From NCBI GenBank assembly GCA_949130485.1, contig OX422183.1:6414636-6478635 (forward strand): a stretch of 64,000 bases of DNA, written 5' to 3'. This DNA comes from Agelas oroides (taxonomy: Eukaryota > Porifera > Demospongiae > Agelasida > Agelasidae). Position numbers and translations under genes: made by a program. Under the pieces are notes generated by a model that was given only the letters and a program-made list of their open reading frames with translations, was not told the origin of the DNA and did not search any database. Positions within the stretch are counted from its first letter, which is position 1. Each line of letters starts with the position of its first letter. This document shows, in pieces, positions 34,501-46,633 of the stretch.

Positions 34501-37500
34501 TCCACACTGAGGATGAGGAACATGCCAATGCACCCAGGGTCGAGAGCAATCCAGTCAGCAGGGAGAAGTTTGGCGAGTATGTCTCCAGCTTTCATGCTCA
34601 TAACAACAGTGCCTTCTTAGTACAATTCCAGGTATTAGACCACAAGATACAGCACCTTCATAATGTGCATGATATGGCAGTTAATTAATGTTGTTCTCTG
34701 ATCAATCTCAGACTCTGTCCTCTGGAGAGGAAGGCCACCAGACAAATATTGGCAAGACTGTAGCTAACAGACTCCTGAACTGATTTAGAAACATTGCAGC
34801 CTGTAAGCCAAGTTCTTATTACAGTTATTCTTGTTACATGTGCATTGTTATCTTGAAGAGTATTAGCTGATCTGTTGAAAGAAACGTTTCTCTTTTAGTC
34901 AGCTTTTTGTTTAACTATTATTCTGTTCCCCCATGCTCTTGATCTGTACTCGCCCCATTACTCTCAACGATGCTAGTGTATTTTTCTTTAAGCAATCATA
35001 CATAGTTTCCCACTGAATTTCAGTTACAGCTGATCTGTTAAATATTAATGCAAATAGAAAGTCAGAAAGCCAGCAAGTCTAAACCACAAAGATGTTTAAA
35101 CAGTAGTACTTTAGCAATACCCCCATACTCTTGAAACATGCTTCTTACTCTCAACGATGCTTTTAAAGTTGTGTATTTTCTTAAGAATTATCTATAAACA
35201 CTTGCTGGAATTTAGTGATCTCTAAAATCCTTATGACCATTCAATGAAAAGCATAATGCCATTTATTGCACAATGGCTTCAAATGCTGACTATTTTCCAC
35301 AGCTCTGGATAATGTTCAATTTAAGGTATTATTCCAGCACATAATTTTTCCTCTTACACTATTCACAAAATTCTGCTTGTGTATTCTCTCTTGGGATAGA
35401 TGATGGTCATCGTGTTGTTCTGAGGTCCATTTCTGATGTTATGGACTGTGAACATGACTACATCAATGCCACCTACATAGATGTAAGGCCTCTTGAAAAT
35501 ACATATTTGACTGATGAAAATCAGCACCATTTGTATTTAACTTTGATTAAGAGGTTAAAGTAAACAGACTATTTTTTATCTCATTCTTCTTTTGTACCCA
35601 TAAACATTGACACACAGGGGTATTCTCAAGGCAAGAAGTACATTGCCACCCAGTGTGAGCTACAAACAACTTTCATCTCAATTTAAGATCAGAATTAGTG
35701 AATAGCGTTCATTGATTGCAAAGCTCTAAACTTTGTAGGCCCTCTCCCAAACACTGTTACTGACTTCTGGTGGCTGGTGTGGCAGGAGCGGGTTCACATT
35801 GTTGCCATGGTAACCAATACTGTGGAGAGGGGACAGCATAAGTGTGAGCAGTACTGGCCAGATGAGGGGACCAAGGAGTATGGTCCGTTTAAAGTCACCC
35901 TCGCAGACCAGCAGGTGTTTGCAGACTACACCATCAGGCAGCTGTTTGTCACTGTGAGTTTGATGAACTAGGGTTAGCTTCATGCTCTTTCATAGCAACT
36001 ATTATTTTATTTAGTTGCAACACTGAATCCTAGTTGCTGCCATAATTGGGTGGTCTCCTCATCTCCATGCAGTGTGACAAGGTTGGAGGGAGCCAACTGA
36101 AGGTGACCCAGCTCCACTTTACCTCCTGGCCAGACCATGGTGTTCCAGAGTACGCTGGTCCAATCCTCAACTACCTCTGTCAAATGAAGAGCCAGATGAA
36201 GCTCTCCCGGGGACCCCTGCAGGTCAGCTTGGGTTGGAAAAGGCACACTGTGTAATTATACATATGTATTTTGGCTGTTTGAAGGACAGAAATGTCAGGT
36301 CCACCATCTCTCCATGCAGTGCTGGTGTGGGGAGGACAGGCACACTGATGGCCATTGACATAGCTCTGGAGCAGGCTGCCCAGGAGAATGTGGTGGATAT
36401 CCCTGCCATTGTCACCAAGATGAGGAGGCAGCGCATGAAGATGGTCCAGAACTCTGTAAGAGAAGCATGCAACTGACACACATTTTACTGCAAGTGCACT
36501 ACAAGCCTCACACATACAAGCAATCGTTATCACAGTTGCTATACAAGCTTATCCCGAAACCATACTGATTTTGCAATGTTGCACTCTGCTGAGTCACTGC
36601 TTATGTATGATGACACCAAATCACATCATGTGACTTTACATTGGTTCCCAAATCAGTTAGCAGTCTGATAATGAGATGGTGAAGCGTTATGGACATAACA
36701 TTACATACAATATATATAATAAAAATGAATCTTGTACTTGATTTAGCTAGAAGTAAACATGGTGCCAGTTGGACAGGAGTTAAACAAATATACAAAGGGT
36801 TGTAGGAATTGTATTTATAGATGAAAAAAAAAAATGGAAAAAAAAATGGAACTTTACAGGAACACTAACAGAACCACGACCCTAAATGTTTATTTTGAAG
36901 TGTTATTGTTTTATCTGAAAAAAAACAAAAAAACAACAGGTTCTTGGTCAGGTGACTCCAAAACCTACTGAAGTCATCAGAACCTCTGCCCTTCGCTTTC
37001 CTGAATTAAACAGGAGCTTGGACTTCCTGCCACATGAGACTAAGTGATAACAGCTTACCCAGACTGAATCCCAAACCTCCTTTGGTACCCTGTGGGCCAT
37101 TCTTCTCCCTGAAAAAAGAGCAGCACAGAGTGGATTCAGGCTGGGTATACTAACACAATCCTTGTTGATACTTCTTTGTTTGTACATGCAACAGCTGACT
37201 TATGGAGAGTTGAAGGGAGAATCCAAAGACTACATCCATGCCAGCTTTGCAAACGTAAGAGTCTAAGAGTTTGAGATGTACGGTAGTTCACTAACATAAT
37301 GGAAGTGAGTCAAGCCTTGGTTCAGTCAAATCTAATCTGTTTATTTTGGTTGAAAAGAAAGAAGTTTTGCATACTTGGCAGTGCATTGTATATGCATGTG
37401 CACACACACATCTGTTCAGGGCTACAAGCAGCGGAAGGGGTTCATCATTGCCCAGGCACCAATGAAGTCCACCTGTCGAGACTTCTGGAAGATGGTCTAC

Positions 37501-38809
37501 GAGAGAGAGTGTGGTGTGATTGTGATGCTGTCAGACCTGGTGGAGAATGGAGAGGTTGGGAAGAACTGAGCTTTATACAGGTTGCCCATATACTGCTGCA
37601 GCCGCTTTCATTTTACAGGAGTTGTGCTACCATTACTGGCCTTCTGATGACACCAAGGGGGTGCAGAAGTACGGAGAGTTCACTGTGTCTGTTCTCCAAG
37701 CCACAAAACAGGATTGCTTTGTACAACGTAATATCAGCATCACCAACCCCAAGGTAATGGTATGAGGGAAGTATGAAGAAATTAGCATGCAGCCAAGTGG
37801 TGTACTACCTGTTGTATGGTACGTATGTGAACTTCATACCATATATCAAGTATTTTTCACAAGGAGGTAGCTTTTCACAGTTTTAAAGTTAATTGGCAGC
37901 TGACTTTCTTGACCTTTGATCAGTAACCATATTGACATGTAATGCCTCCACCTTGTCTTAAAAGGAGGAAGGAGAGCTGGCATCTTTTGCAGCACTTGGA
38001 CAACAGCAGTACTGTCTCTGATCCTACAAATACTAACAGTTAAAACAGCTTGTGCAAATGTTTCTCATGACAAATATATGTCACTCCATATCAGTATACA
38101 TCATGCACAGTATCTACATGTTCTTCTGTAGTCAGGCCAGGAACACAAGGTGACTCAGTTTCAGATGTCCTGCTGGACACCTGAGGGTCTGTGCACCTCT
38201 CCTCCTGCCATCATGGCAGTCATTGAGCATGTGTTGGTGACACAGAGGAGAACTGGAAACAAACCCATTGTGGTCCATGGCAGGTGAGCCAGCTGGCTGC
38301 ATGGAGTCTTTGTGTTACATTTGTCATTATTGTTTTGGCTATAGCTCCATTAAAGCAGTCTTGGCTATAGCTCCATTAAAGCAGTCTTGGCTATAGCTCC
38401 ATTAAAGCTGATATTGCAGTAGGTATAGCAGCACTACAATGTCAAATGTGAGGATTCCCCAATATAAGCGTGGAAGTGCAGAGTGTATGCTCAAACCATC
38501 TACATAAATCAACATTACTTTCAAAATGTCGGAGGATGGATGTTTTTCAACCAGGAGCATACCCTATTCTGTGCTTGGTGTTTAATACGTGTACTGCCAC
38601 TGCTATGTAGCCTATGCCACATCTACTGTTATGTCGAGTGTAATGAGTCTACAGTATGCAACAATGTTACTACACTACCCATGAATACAATGTTATATAC
38701 AAGAATACACTACAGAGCCAAAATGGAAAGTATAGTGTATTAGGACTTGCTACTGATGTAAAGTAAAATTTAGTTTACAGTCCCTTTCTTTCATTATACA
38801 TGCACATGC

Positions 38810-38917
38810 ACGCATGCGCACACACACACGCACACACACACGCACGCACATACGCACACTCGCACGCATGCGCACGCACGCACACACGCACATGCATGCA
38901 CACACACACACGTGAAT

Positions 38918-38973
<56 letters not shown>
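38810..38973. repeat. (CA)n microsatellite at PTP-B 3' splice site
   Basis: Counterpart of 18841-19037; the array ends in the acceptor at 38973. Confidence 0.85.
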
Positions 38974-38974
<1 letters not shown>

Positions 38975-39210
38975 GACACAGTGAGCCGGTGTGGGGTGTT
39001 CTGTTCATTCATCAATGCCACTGAGTGTTGCAAGACAGAGGGCATTGTGGATGTGTTCCAGGTAGTGAAGGCACTTCGCATCCAGAAGCCAGGCAGTGTG
39101 CTCACTGTGGTAAGTATGAGTAACCTGCTTGCCTGTTATATCCAACTAAAATGATCGTACATACGTAACTAGTAATCTGTGCAAGGAGCAGGACAGTTGT
39201 ACCCAAGTAG

Positions 39211-39500
39211 GAAAGAATTATGTCTCTGACTAGGAAAGAATTATGTCTCTGACTAGGAAAGAATTATGTCTCTGACTAGGAAAGAATCATGTCTCTGACT
39301 AGGAAAGAATTTTGTCTCTAACTAGGAAAGAATTTTGTCTCTAACTAGGAAAGAATTTTGTCTCTAACTAGGAAAGAATTATGTCTCTGACTAGGAAATA
39401 ATTATGTCTCTGACTAGGAAAGAATCATGTCTCTGACTAGGAAAGAATTATGTCTCTGACTAGGAAAGAATTATGTCTCTGACTAGGAAAGAATAATGTC
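39211..39500. repeat. 23-bp minisatellite in the last PTP-B intron, about 12 units
   Basis: Units 'ctaggaaagaattatgtctc' plus 'tga', with a/t and g/a variants. PTP-A has a single diverged unit at about 19305. A smaller 26-bp triplication ('tggctatagctccattaaag') lies at about 38332-38407. Confidence 0.9.
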
Positions 39501-39720
39501 TCTGATTACCATACTTCTAAATCATACCACTGCTCTATTCTGCTTTCTGCATGAAGATGATCCTGCACTCAAAATTGTTCGTGTGTACATTGAGATCATT
39601 CACTGTATTGTAGAAACTTAAATGTAATACTGTCGTTTACTGCAGGAACAATACCATTTCATATTTGATCTGATGCTGTTGTTCCTCGAGTCATTCAACA
39701 TTTACTCAAATTTCAAGTAA

Positions 39721-41811
39721 TTTTAAACATCACACTCACAGAAATTCAGACTTGGCTGGTGTATCACGTTTTGCCATGTAGGCCTATTAATATAATACTA
39801 AGTTGAGTGCTTTATTATTAGTGATTTTGTAAATAGCAAATACCTAGCTGTATAATGTGCATGTATTGTGCTCTAGAGCCAAGTATTTTACAGTACAACT
39901 GTAGAGACTATGTATGACTGATTCTTATTAGGTAGATTGTGTTCTGTTTAGTTATTGTATAAAATAACTTGCATTGAGAGTTTCAACTTCTCTATACACT
40001 GTAAAAGTAACAATTGTGACACCACAGCAATATAGTGATAATGTATCATTGAAGGGTATTAATTTTAATACAATAAACGAAACAAATTCAAACTGAAGAA
40101 ACCAGCTATCAGTGAATCAAATTACACTTCATGGGTAACTGCAACTACTTTTCTAAACATGGTGACATGTACATGTGTCTACCTTAGTAATGGATGGCTC
40201 ATGACACACACACACAGCAAAACCACATCTATATGGGAATGTGGGTCCTATGTTATTGAGGGCAGGCTGGATATAGATAGTAAAAGATTACATTTGATGT
40301 GTTGGCACCATATGTTTTTATTTGCCACTGAGATTGCCTCATACTTGCTCTTAAATAGCCAATCTGACATTACATATACAGTGAAGCATGAATAATCACA
40401 CCACACTCTCATTACAAAGAATGATAACATTACGGGAAGGGCATATCTATATTTTTTACACACTTTTGACTTAGTCCCTTGACGGCAATGCATCTGCACA
40501 TGTGCCGTGCCACACCCTCTGTGTAGTCTGTGCATACTATAGATGGTGCAGTTTGTAAATATATAGCTAAATGAAGTTCTCAAATACCATACATTGTATG
40601 GTGGTCTGTATGACTATTTCAGTCCAAATTCTGACTGTCCACGAGCTCTGGCTTGACAGTAACCTATTCCAAGTTTGAGTAAGTTTTGTAGACCACCAAC
40701 TTGTTCTTTCATCTCTTGCCTTCAGCTTCCTACAATATCTCAACACACTTGTACCATATTCCTGCAAGTGGAGTGCATGGTGACAGTCTGCAAGTTGGAG
40801 ATGTCAGAAAGTTGAGCTCATGAGTGTAGGTGTTGCTGCACTAATCATGCAGGTCCATGATTTGGGGCATGATTAGCTAGACGGGTCAACTGGACTGGCT
40901 TATACTAAAAGCGGACAACTGTACACATTCTTGCAATATTATGAATACCATGGTAGGCAGTATATAGCCCACTCACAAAAGCCATATATTCAATGACACA
41001 TTGCACCTACATTCCCCATTTTAGAGGATCTACTGTCTTCAATGATATTGTGTTCACATGCAAGTGCCTACATACTGTGCCCACATTTACCATTTTACTG
41101 TATTGGGTTTCCTCATAAGCTTCACCATAACTTAGAGTGGGAAGGCCTGGCATGATGCTAGATGTGGGCGTAGGACAAGTAGCTTGTGTACAAAAAAAAT
41201 GTAATATATATGTACTTGAAAGTTCTTCAGTGGAAGCATGATGACTAAAAGCTGTTCCTGGCCTGATTCCTGAGTGAAAATGAACAAAGCTGATCCTGGC
41301 CTGATTCCTGAGTGAAAATGAACAAAGCTGATCCTGGCCTGATTCCTGAGTGAAAATGAACAAAGCTGATCCTGGCCTGATTCCTGAGTGAAAATGAACA
41401 AAGCTGATCCTGGCCTGATTCCTGAGTGAAAATGAACAAAGCTGATCCTGGCCTGATTCCTGAGTGAAAATGAACAAAGCTGATCCTGGCCTGATTCCAT
41501 ATAAATAACGAAGCAGGAATGCAATTACTGAGCTACACACCATTATATGGTATTCTGAGCTTGTCCTACATAACCCCTCCCTGAGGAACCATCCAGGCAT
41601 AGTCACCACAGTACTGTTGACCACTTCAAGCTGCCAAACAGCACAGTCATTACAACCAAAATTAAACAACAGCTAAATCTGAATCTATAGGTAATCGTAC
41701 AGCTGGCTATTTAATGGTAGAGTGTGCATGCTACGAAAACGCTTATGCACACACTAGTGTGTATTGAACTTTCAAAGTATGTGTGCTATGAAATCAAAGG
41801 TCTATATGCAG
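39721..41811. other. 3' flank of PTP-B
   Basis: Homologous to 19521-21140. Includes about seven 38-bp units (about 41240-41500). The block 40590-40960 recurs at about 45760-46110 downstream of M3/M4, so it is part of the duplicated unit. No gene recognised. Confidence 0.5.
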
Positions 41812-44800
41812 TCACTGTGGGCATTCATAAATGTGGGGCTTCTCTCTCTCTCCACCACCCTGGTCAATCTGTCCATAGGCTGAACACTCCTTCAAAGGAA
41901 TCTCAGTGGTCACAGCAGTGGGCCTGTAGTGACATTGTGATAGTATGTTTTGTTAGCTAAACCATGAAGATGTGAGTGGTTACATTAGCTAGAAGATGGC
42001 TGCACAACAGTGATTACCTGATAAACTGTAAACATGTTAGCATGCTATCTTGGTCAAATGTTTGTATAACTTTCCTGATGCTGTTGCTATTGCTGAGTAT
42101 ACACTGGGCACAATGAAAACACATGCAGTATGTGCAGTCAGCTTGCAGCCAAAGTATGTAAACATACAACAATAATGTTATTGTTCCTGTTACCTCTGTG
42201 TTTGGTTCTTTATCCCAGCTATGGACCTGCACACAGAGAAGGAAAGCCACTGCAATAGCATTAACTGTAGTCCTACACAAAACTGAGTAAATGCACAAGT
42301 AACGTGTGAAGTGTTAGTATGAGTTTAACACAATGCTTTGATAAATCCTGCTCTCCACTTTTGTGTTCATGTAGGAGTGCAGTAAGTGCTCAAAAATCAT
42401 GTGATGTGTTTGCAACAGTGTTATACAATGCGCTACTAAATCATGCTCTCCAGTTTTATGCTCATGTTTCCACCAGTGTTCTTGGACAAAAAATCCTCCT
42501 CACTAATTTTGTACCATGCACTGATGACAATCATTGAAAGCTGGAGCTGACCTCTGCTGGTGCCAGATGACTGCAGACAGTACACCAGCCACCACCAGGA
42601 GGACCAACACTGCTGTAACTGCAACTCCAGCCACTGCTAAAGTGGGTGTACACTGAGTGGGTACTTCAGATGTCCACTGAGTGGGTACTTCAGATGTCCA
42701 CTGAGTGGGTACTTCAGATGTCCACTGAGTGGGTACTTCAGATGTCCACTGAGTGGGTACTTCAGATGTCCACTGAGTGGGTACTTCAGATGTCCACTGA
42801 GTGGGTACTTCAGATGTCCACTGAGTGGGTACTTCTGATGTCCACTGAGTGGGTACTTCAGATGTCCACTGAGTGGGTACTTCAGATGAAATGTGTGGAG
42901 TGTCTGGAGTGTCTAAAAATAAAATCATAACACCCTGGTTTAAAGCTTACCAGTTAACATACAGTTCAGTAGTACAGCCATAGGCTATGATTAACCTTGA
43001 TTGTCTGGACACACAAGCTACACCTGTGCAGACAAAACCACTCAATTAAGATAATATATATGGCCAGAAAGAAACCGCAAAACAAATGCCTGAAACTGTT
43101 CAGCATTCATTTCAAGAGGCTAGTAACAAGGTCACTGCACTGCTTTATAGTCCAGCTATACTGGTGTGCCCTGTGTAGAACTGTCTCCATTTACTCACAC
43201 GATTGAGCCTCATCCAGATCAGGGTCACCGGATGCTCCAGGTGCAGCTGCACAGTGTGTAGCAAGAAATTGATATAATGTACATCAGAACAATTAACAAA
43301 AGCATTACCTGAGGCTTTCGCACACATGGATGTTGTACCTGTGCAGTTAAAACACTCATTATTGTAATCCAGCTATCTGGGCTATCTTCTACACTCACCA
43401 GGCAGAGATACATTGGCAAGTTTGCTGAATGGCCCTATCCTCTGACTAGCTCCAACTGCTGCCACTCGAAATGTATACACACAAGTTGGTGTCAGACCTG
43501 AAACATTCTGAACGAGGCCACTGGTTGTTGCATTCTGTACAGCACCATCACATATGGACCAATACTGCACAAGGTAGTGGGTGACTGTTTCACTTCCATT
43601 GAAGCACTGTACCTCACTCCAGGAGACAGTTAAAGTGGTGGAGTTCATTAGAGTGATCACCACCAACCATGGGGCTCCTGTTCATGGCTGATCAGTAATG
43701 CATAATACACAATAGAAAAATGCAAAATAGAAATTCCAAACACCCCAAGTCTGATGGGTCACTAAATGGGTCTATTCACATCAGCTGTTGCCACTTGGAA
43801 AGTATATCAGCATTTGGAGTCAGTATTTGTTGTGACTTTTACAGTACATTGAGACCCATGTGGTTAATCTACACCATAGGTTGCTTTATGCAATCAGTAT
43901 ATATACCAAAATGAAGCTCTCATAACTGAAGGGCTGAGGGGTAAAGTGGACTAACCCACAAATATTCAATTTACCCCCCTTAACTTAGAAATACTCTTAA
44001 AATGCATGCATAGCCTATAAGATAAAATTTTCTGCAGCTCCTGAAACACCATTTTTGTTCATTTTATGAAATTTCCAGTACTTGATTTTTTGGGTTAGTC
44101 CACTTTACTTCTTGGCCCTTCAACTATACTGTCTCTTCAGTTTGTCTGTAACAAGGTAACCACTGTGTGGCTAAAACAACCAACCTGGGTTTGCTTTGGG
44201 ACTGAAGTTGCTTGCTAAAATTTACGCTCATCACAGTGTTGATTTGACTGTTTACCTGTTGTGAAGGTTCTTGCATACACTGGGCCAGTAGAGAGCATTC
44301 TACCTCCACTGAACCCAGTCTGGTTGACAGTGAAACTGTAGCTTATGCCTTCTTGCAGTTCATCAAATGTGTGTTCTTGATGATCAATATCCAACCTGCC
44401 CTCATCAACATAGGCTCCACATGTTCCCCTGTAGTAGATGTACTGCAGTGATGGTGTAGTTTGTGTTGCACTGGAGGTCAGTGAGGGTAGCCTCAGTTGC
44501 TGCTGGGTCACTAAGCTGCAGGGAGGACTCGCCACCTCCCTCAGGATGGTAGATCACACAGGTGGTGTTGAAGCAGCTGGGAGCTGGGCCTAAACTAGTC
44601 CACTGCCATGCTACCCTCACAGTTGTGGTACTTGTGAACTGAGCAGTGACATCAGTGGGAGTGGGAGGGGCTGGGGTAGCATAGTACAGTAAACTCTATC
44701 CAAAGGTTACATCACTAGTACATGCATACCTCTTGCTGGTAGAGAAACCATTCTAGAAACACTTGTACCCATTCCATTCTGAACATAATAAACCCAGATG

Positions 44801-45578
44801 GTGTATATTGTGTTGCATTGGAGGTTGGTCAAGGTGGTACTGGTTGCTGCTGTATTGTCCACTGTGTGCATTATCCGAGAGCCTCCCTCAGGTTGATAGT
44901 CCACTCTAAGAAGGTCAGGCACACTCTGACATGACCACTCCCATGACACTCTGATACTTGTGTTGTCTGCAGTGACTTCAGCTCTCACTCCAGATAGGAA
45001 TGGTGAATCTGTGATGACATAACCATCATCAAGGTTTCTGTGATTAAATTGAGTTGCAAGTAAAACCATATGATTTCTTTACCTCCAACAAGCACTCGCA
45101 CTTGTCTGCTACTCAGTGTGGGATGTAGACCACCTAGGTTTCTCCAGTAACTCCAGTAATCACCACAGAGATGTAGTAGTAGGTAGCACACTGGAGACCA
45201 GTCTGAATGACCTCAGTCTGTGATGTATTGGTAGTTGTGTAGGTTACTACTACAGGGCCACGACTACTAATCAGTCTGAACTCCACCGTCACAGATGTTA
45301 CACACTCAGGTGGTACTGTTGTCCTCCAGGTCACTCTAACACCAGGGGTTGAGCCACTCACACTCTCAGCATTCCCAGTAAAAGTGGAGAGTGAAAATTG
45401 AGCACCTGCATGCGCAATTAAATCAGGCAAATAAAATTTACCTGGTACGCTCATCATCAATTCCAACATGTACTATATCTAAGTAACTCGTGCCTGACAG
45501 GGAGCATGATGTCTGCCCTCCAACTAGCATGCAACAGCTGAGCACCAACGCGACGAGCGACGACAATCCACCGGCCAT
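41812..45578 (-). pseudogene. Receptor M3: FN3 receptor with ITIM-like tail, probably broken
   Basis: Exons in transcript order: 45494-45578 signal peptide (MAGGLSSLVALVLSCCMLVG), 45083-45405 FN3-1, 44730-45008 FN3-2, about 44443-44670 FN3-3 first half, 44256-44442 a half FN3 of another type, 43399-43677 FN3-4, 43309-43338 microexon (TTSMCAKAS), possibly part of 43201-43246, 42552-42912 stalk/membrane with ten EVPTQWTS repeats, 42194-42226 microexon, 41812-41923 tail (SAYGQI, HIYECPQ, stop). The first donor is GC rather than GT (CAG|GC), and the phase fits. FN3-1 is 323 nt instead of a multiple of three, with a one-base shift near 45147; the FN3-3 join also leaves the frame. All other exons are open. 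Either a recent pseudogene or a gene with sequence errors. It converges on PTP-B. Confidence 0.7.
42652..42890 (-). repeat. Coding 24-bp minisatellite (EVPTQWTS)n in the M3 stalk
   Basis: Ten head-to-tail units, all but one identical, in frame within the stalk/membrane exon. M2, M4 and M6 have a single 'EVPTQCSS'-type unit at the same place. This gives an 80-residue Ser/Thr/Trp stalk. Confidence 0.9.
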
Positions 45579-46633
45579 GTCCGTCGATTGCGGGGGCCCG
45601 TGCCGGTACTGAGTAAAGTTCAAAACGGGGCCGAACTTGTGCGCAATATGTTGGTAAGTCTAGCTACTTTGTGGGCTCCAGAGATTAATGCACGTTAATG
45701 AGTGCATGGGTAACTGAGAGGATGCAGTTTGTAAATAGAGATTTCAATTTATGGGTGGCATTGTATGGTGATCCCTACGATTATTTCATTCCAACGTCCA
45801 TGCACGAGCTCTTGCTTGACAGAAAATGACTCTCAAGTTAAAATCTGTGCATTGTTTCAATTTTGAGTAAGTTTTGTAGACCATCGACTTGTACTTCTGT
45901 TGCCTTCAGCTTTCTAGAAGTTGAGCTGTCAAATCATCATAGTAGTCTTGTACTATATGTTCCTATACTGATGGAGTGTTGACAGTCTGCAAGTAAGTGT
46001 GAGCTCATGAGTGTAGGTGTTGTCGCACTAATCATGCAGGTCCATGATGTGGGGCATGATAGCTTAGACAGGTCAACTGGACTGGCCGTACTAAAAGCAC
46101 ACAAAGCGTACACATGCCATGGAGTATTAAATGATTACCATGGTAGGCAGTAGCCTCGTTCCCAGGTTTTCCTCAAAACATGCACTTACTCACGAAAGCC
46201 TGGGAATGATGCTAAGTACAGTAAATGCATGTTTTGCAGTGATATACTGCAACTATAGTCTCTGGGATTGCAGGCTACAAGATGTTTCAGATCAAGACTG
46301 GGAATTGCTGTATTCAGTGATATTGCATGGGTTCACAAGTGCCTATACTCTCACAGCATGGCTCAGCATGCAATTAATGCATGAGCTACACACCATAATA
46401 TCATGGTATTCTAAGCTTGTCCTATAAACCCTAACTGGGGCCCTAAACAATGCACGCAGGCTTTAGTCACCACCACACTCCTGGCACACACATGCAGTAT
46501 TAACCACTTCAAGCTGCTAAACAACCCATTACAACCAAAAGCAAACCATATAGTTTGATATAAAGTACACAATAGTGCATGGGTATAGGGCTATCGAAGT
46601 ATGTGCACTATGAAATCAAAGTTATATAAGCAG
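45579..46633. other. Intergenic between M3 and M4
   Basis: Includes the block shared with 40590-40960, a micro-hairpin (46149-46213) and a block shared with 57640-57740. No gene recognised. Confidence 0.45.

Larger units (their letters stand above)
31509..39720 (+). pseudogene. PTP-B: decayed duplicate of PTP-A
   Basis: Exons match PTP-A one for one: 31509-31584, 31809-32087, 32146-about 32424, 32698-32962, 33092-33254, 33894-34149, 34234-34631, 34712-34802, 35400-35482, 35618-35654, 35739-35953, 36073-36222, 36320-36455, 36940-about 37033, 37195-37254, 37420-37554, 37619-37753, 38132-38283, 38974-39109, 39646-39720. Damage: TAG at 32214-32216 in FN3-2, a lost donor after it, deletions and a stop in FN3-4, TGA in the exon at 34712, an 11-bp deletion at the end of 36073-36222 that removes the VHC of the catalytic motif, the D1 Q-loop exon absent, a mutated donor after 36940, and a 5-bp deletion in 37195-37254. 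The signal, FN3-1, membrane, juxtamembrane (VCYAKI, ICYKKL), Ig and most D2 exons remain open. The stalk has only two PG repeats. A short decoy-like product cannot be excluded. Confidence 0.85.

Noticed and set aside
41007-41669. 220-residue ORF with GIRPGSALFIFTQESGQDQL repeats
   Set aside because: Translation of the 38-bp minisatellite in the PTP-B 3' flank; the PTP-A counterpart has a different repeat number and frame, with no sign of coding constraint.
42646-42930. Plus-strand ORF of MSTEWVLQ repeats
   Set aside because: Antisense shadow of the M3 stalk repeat, which is in frame with a membrane helix on the minus strand.
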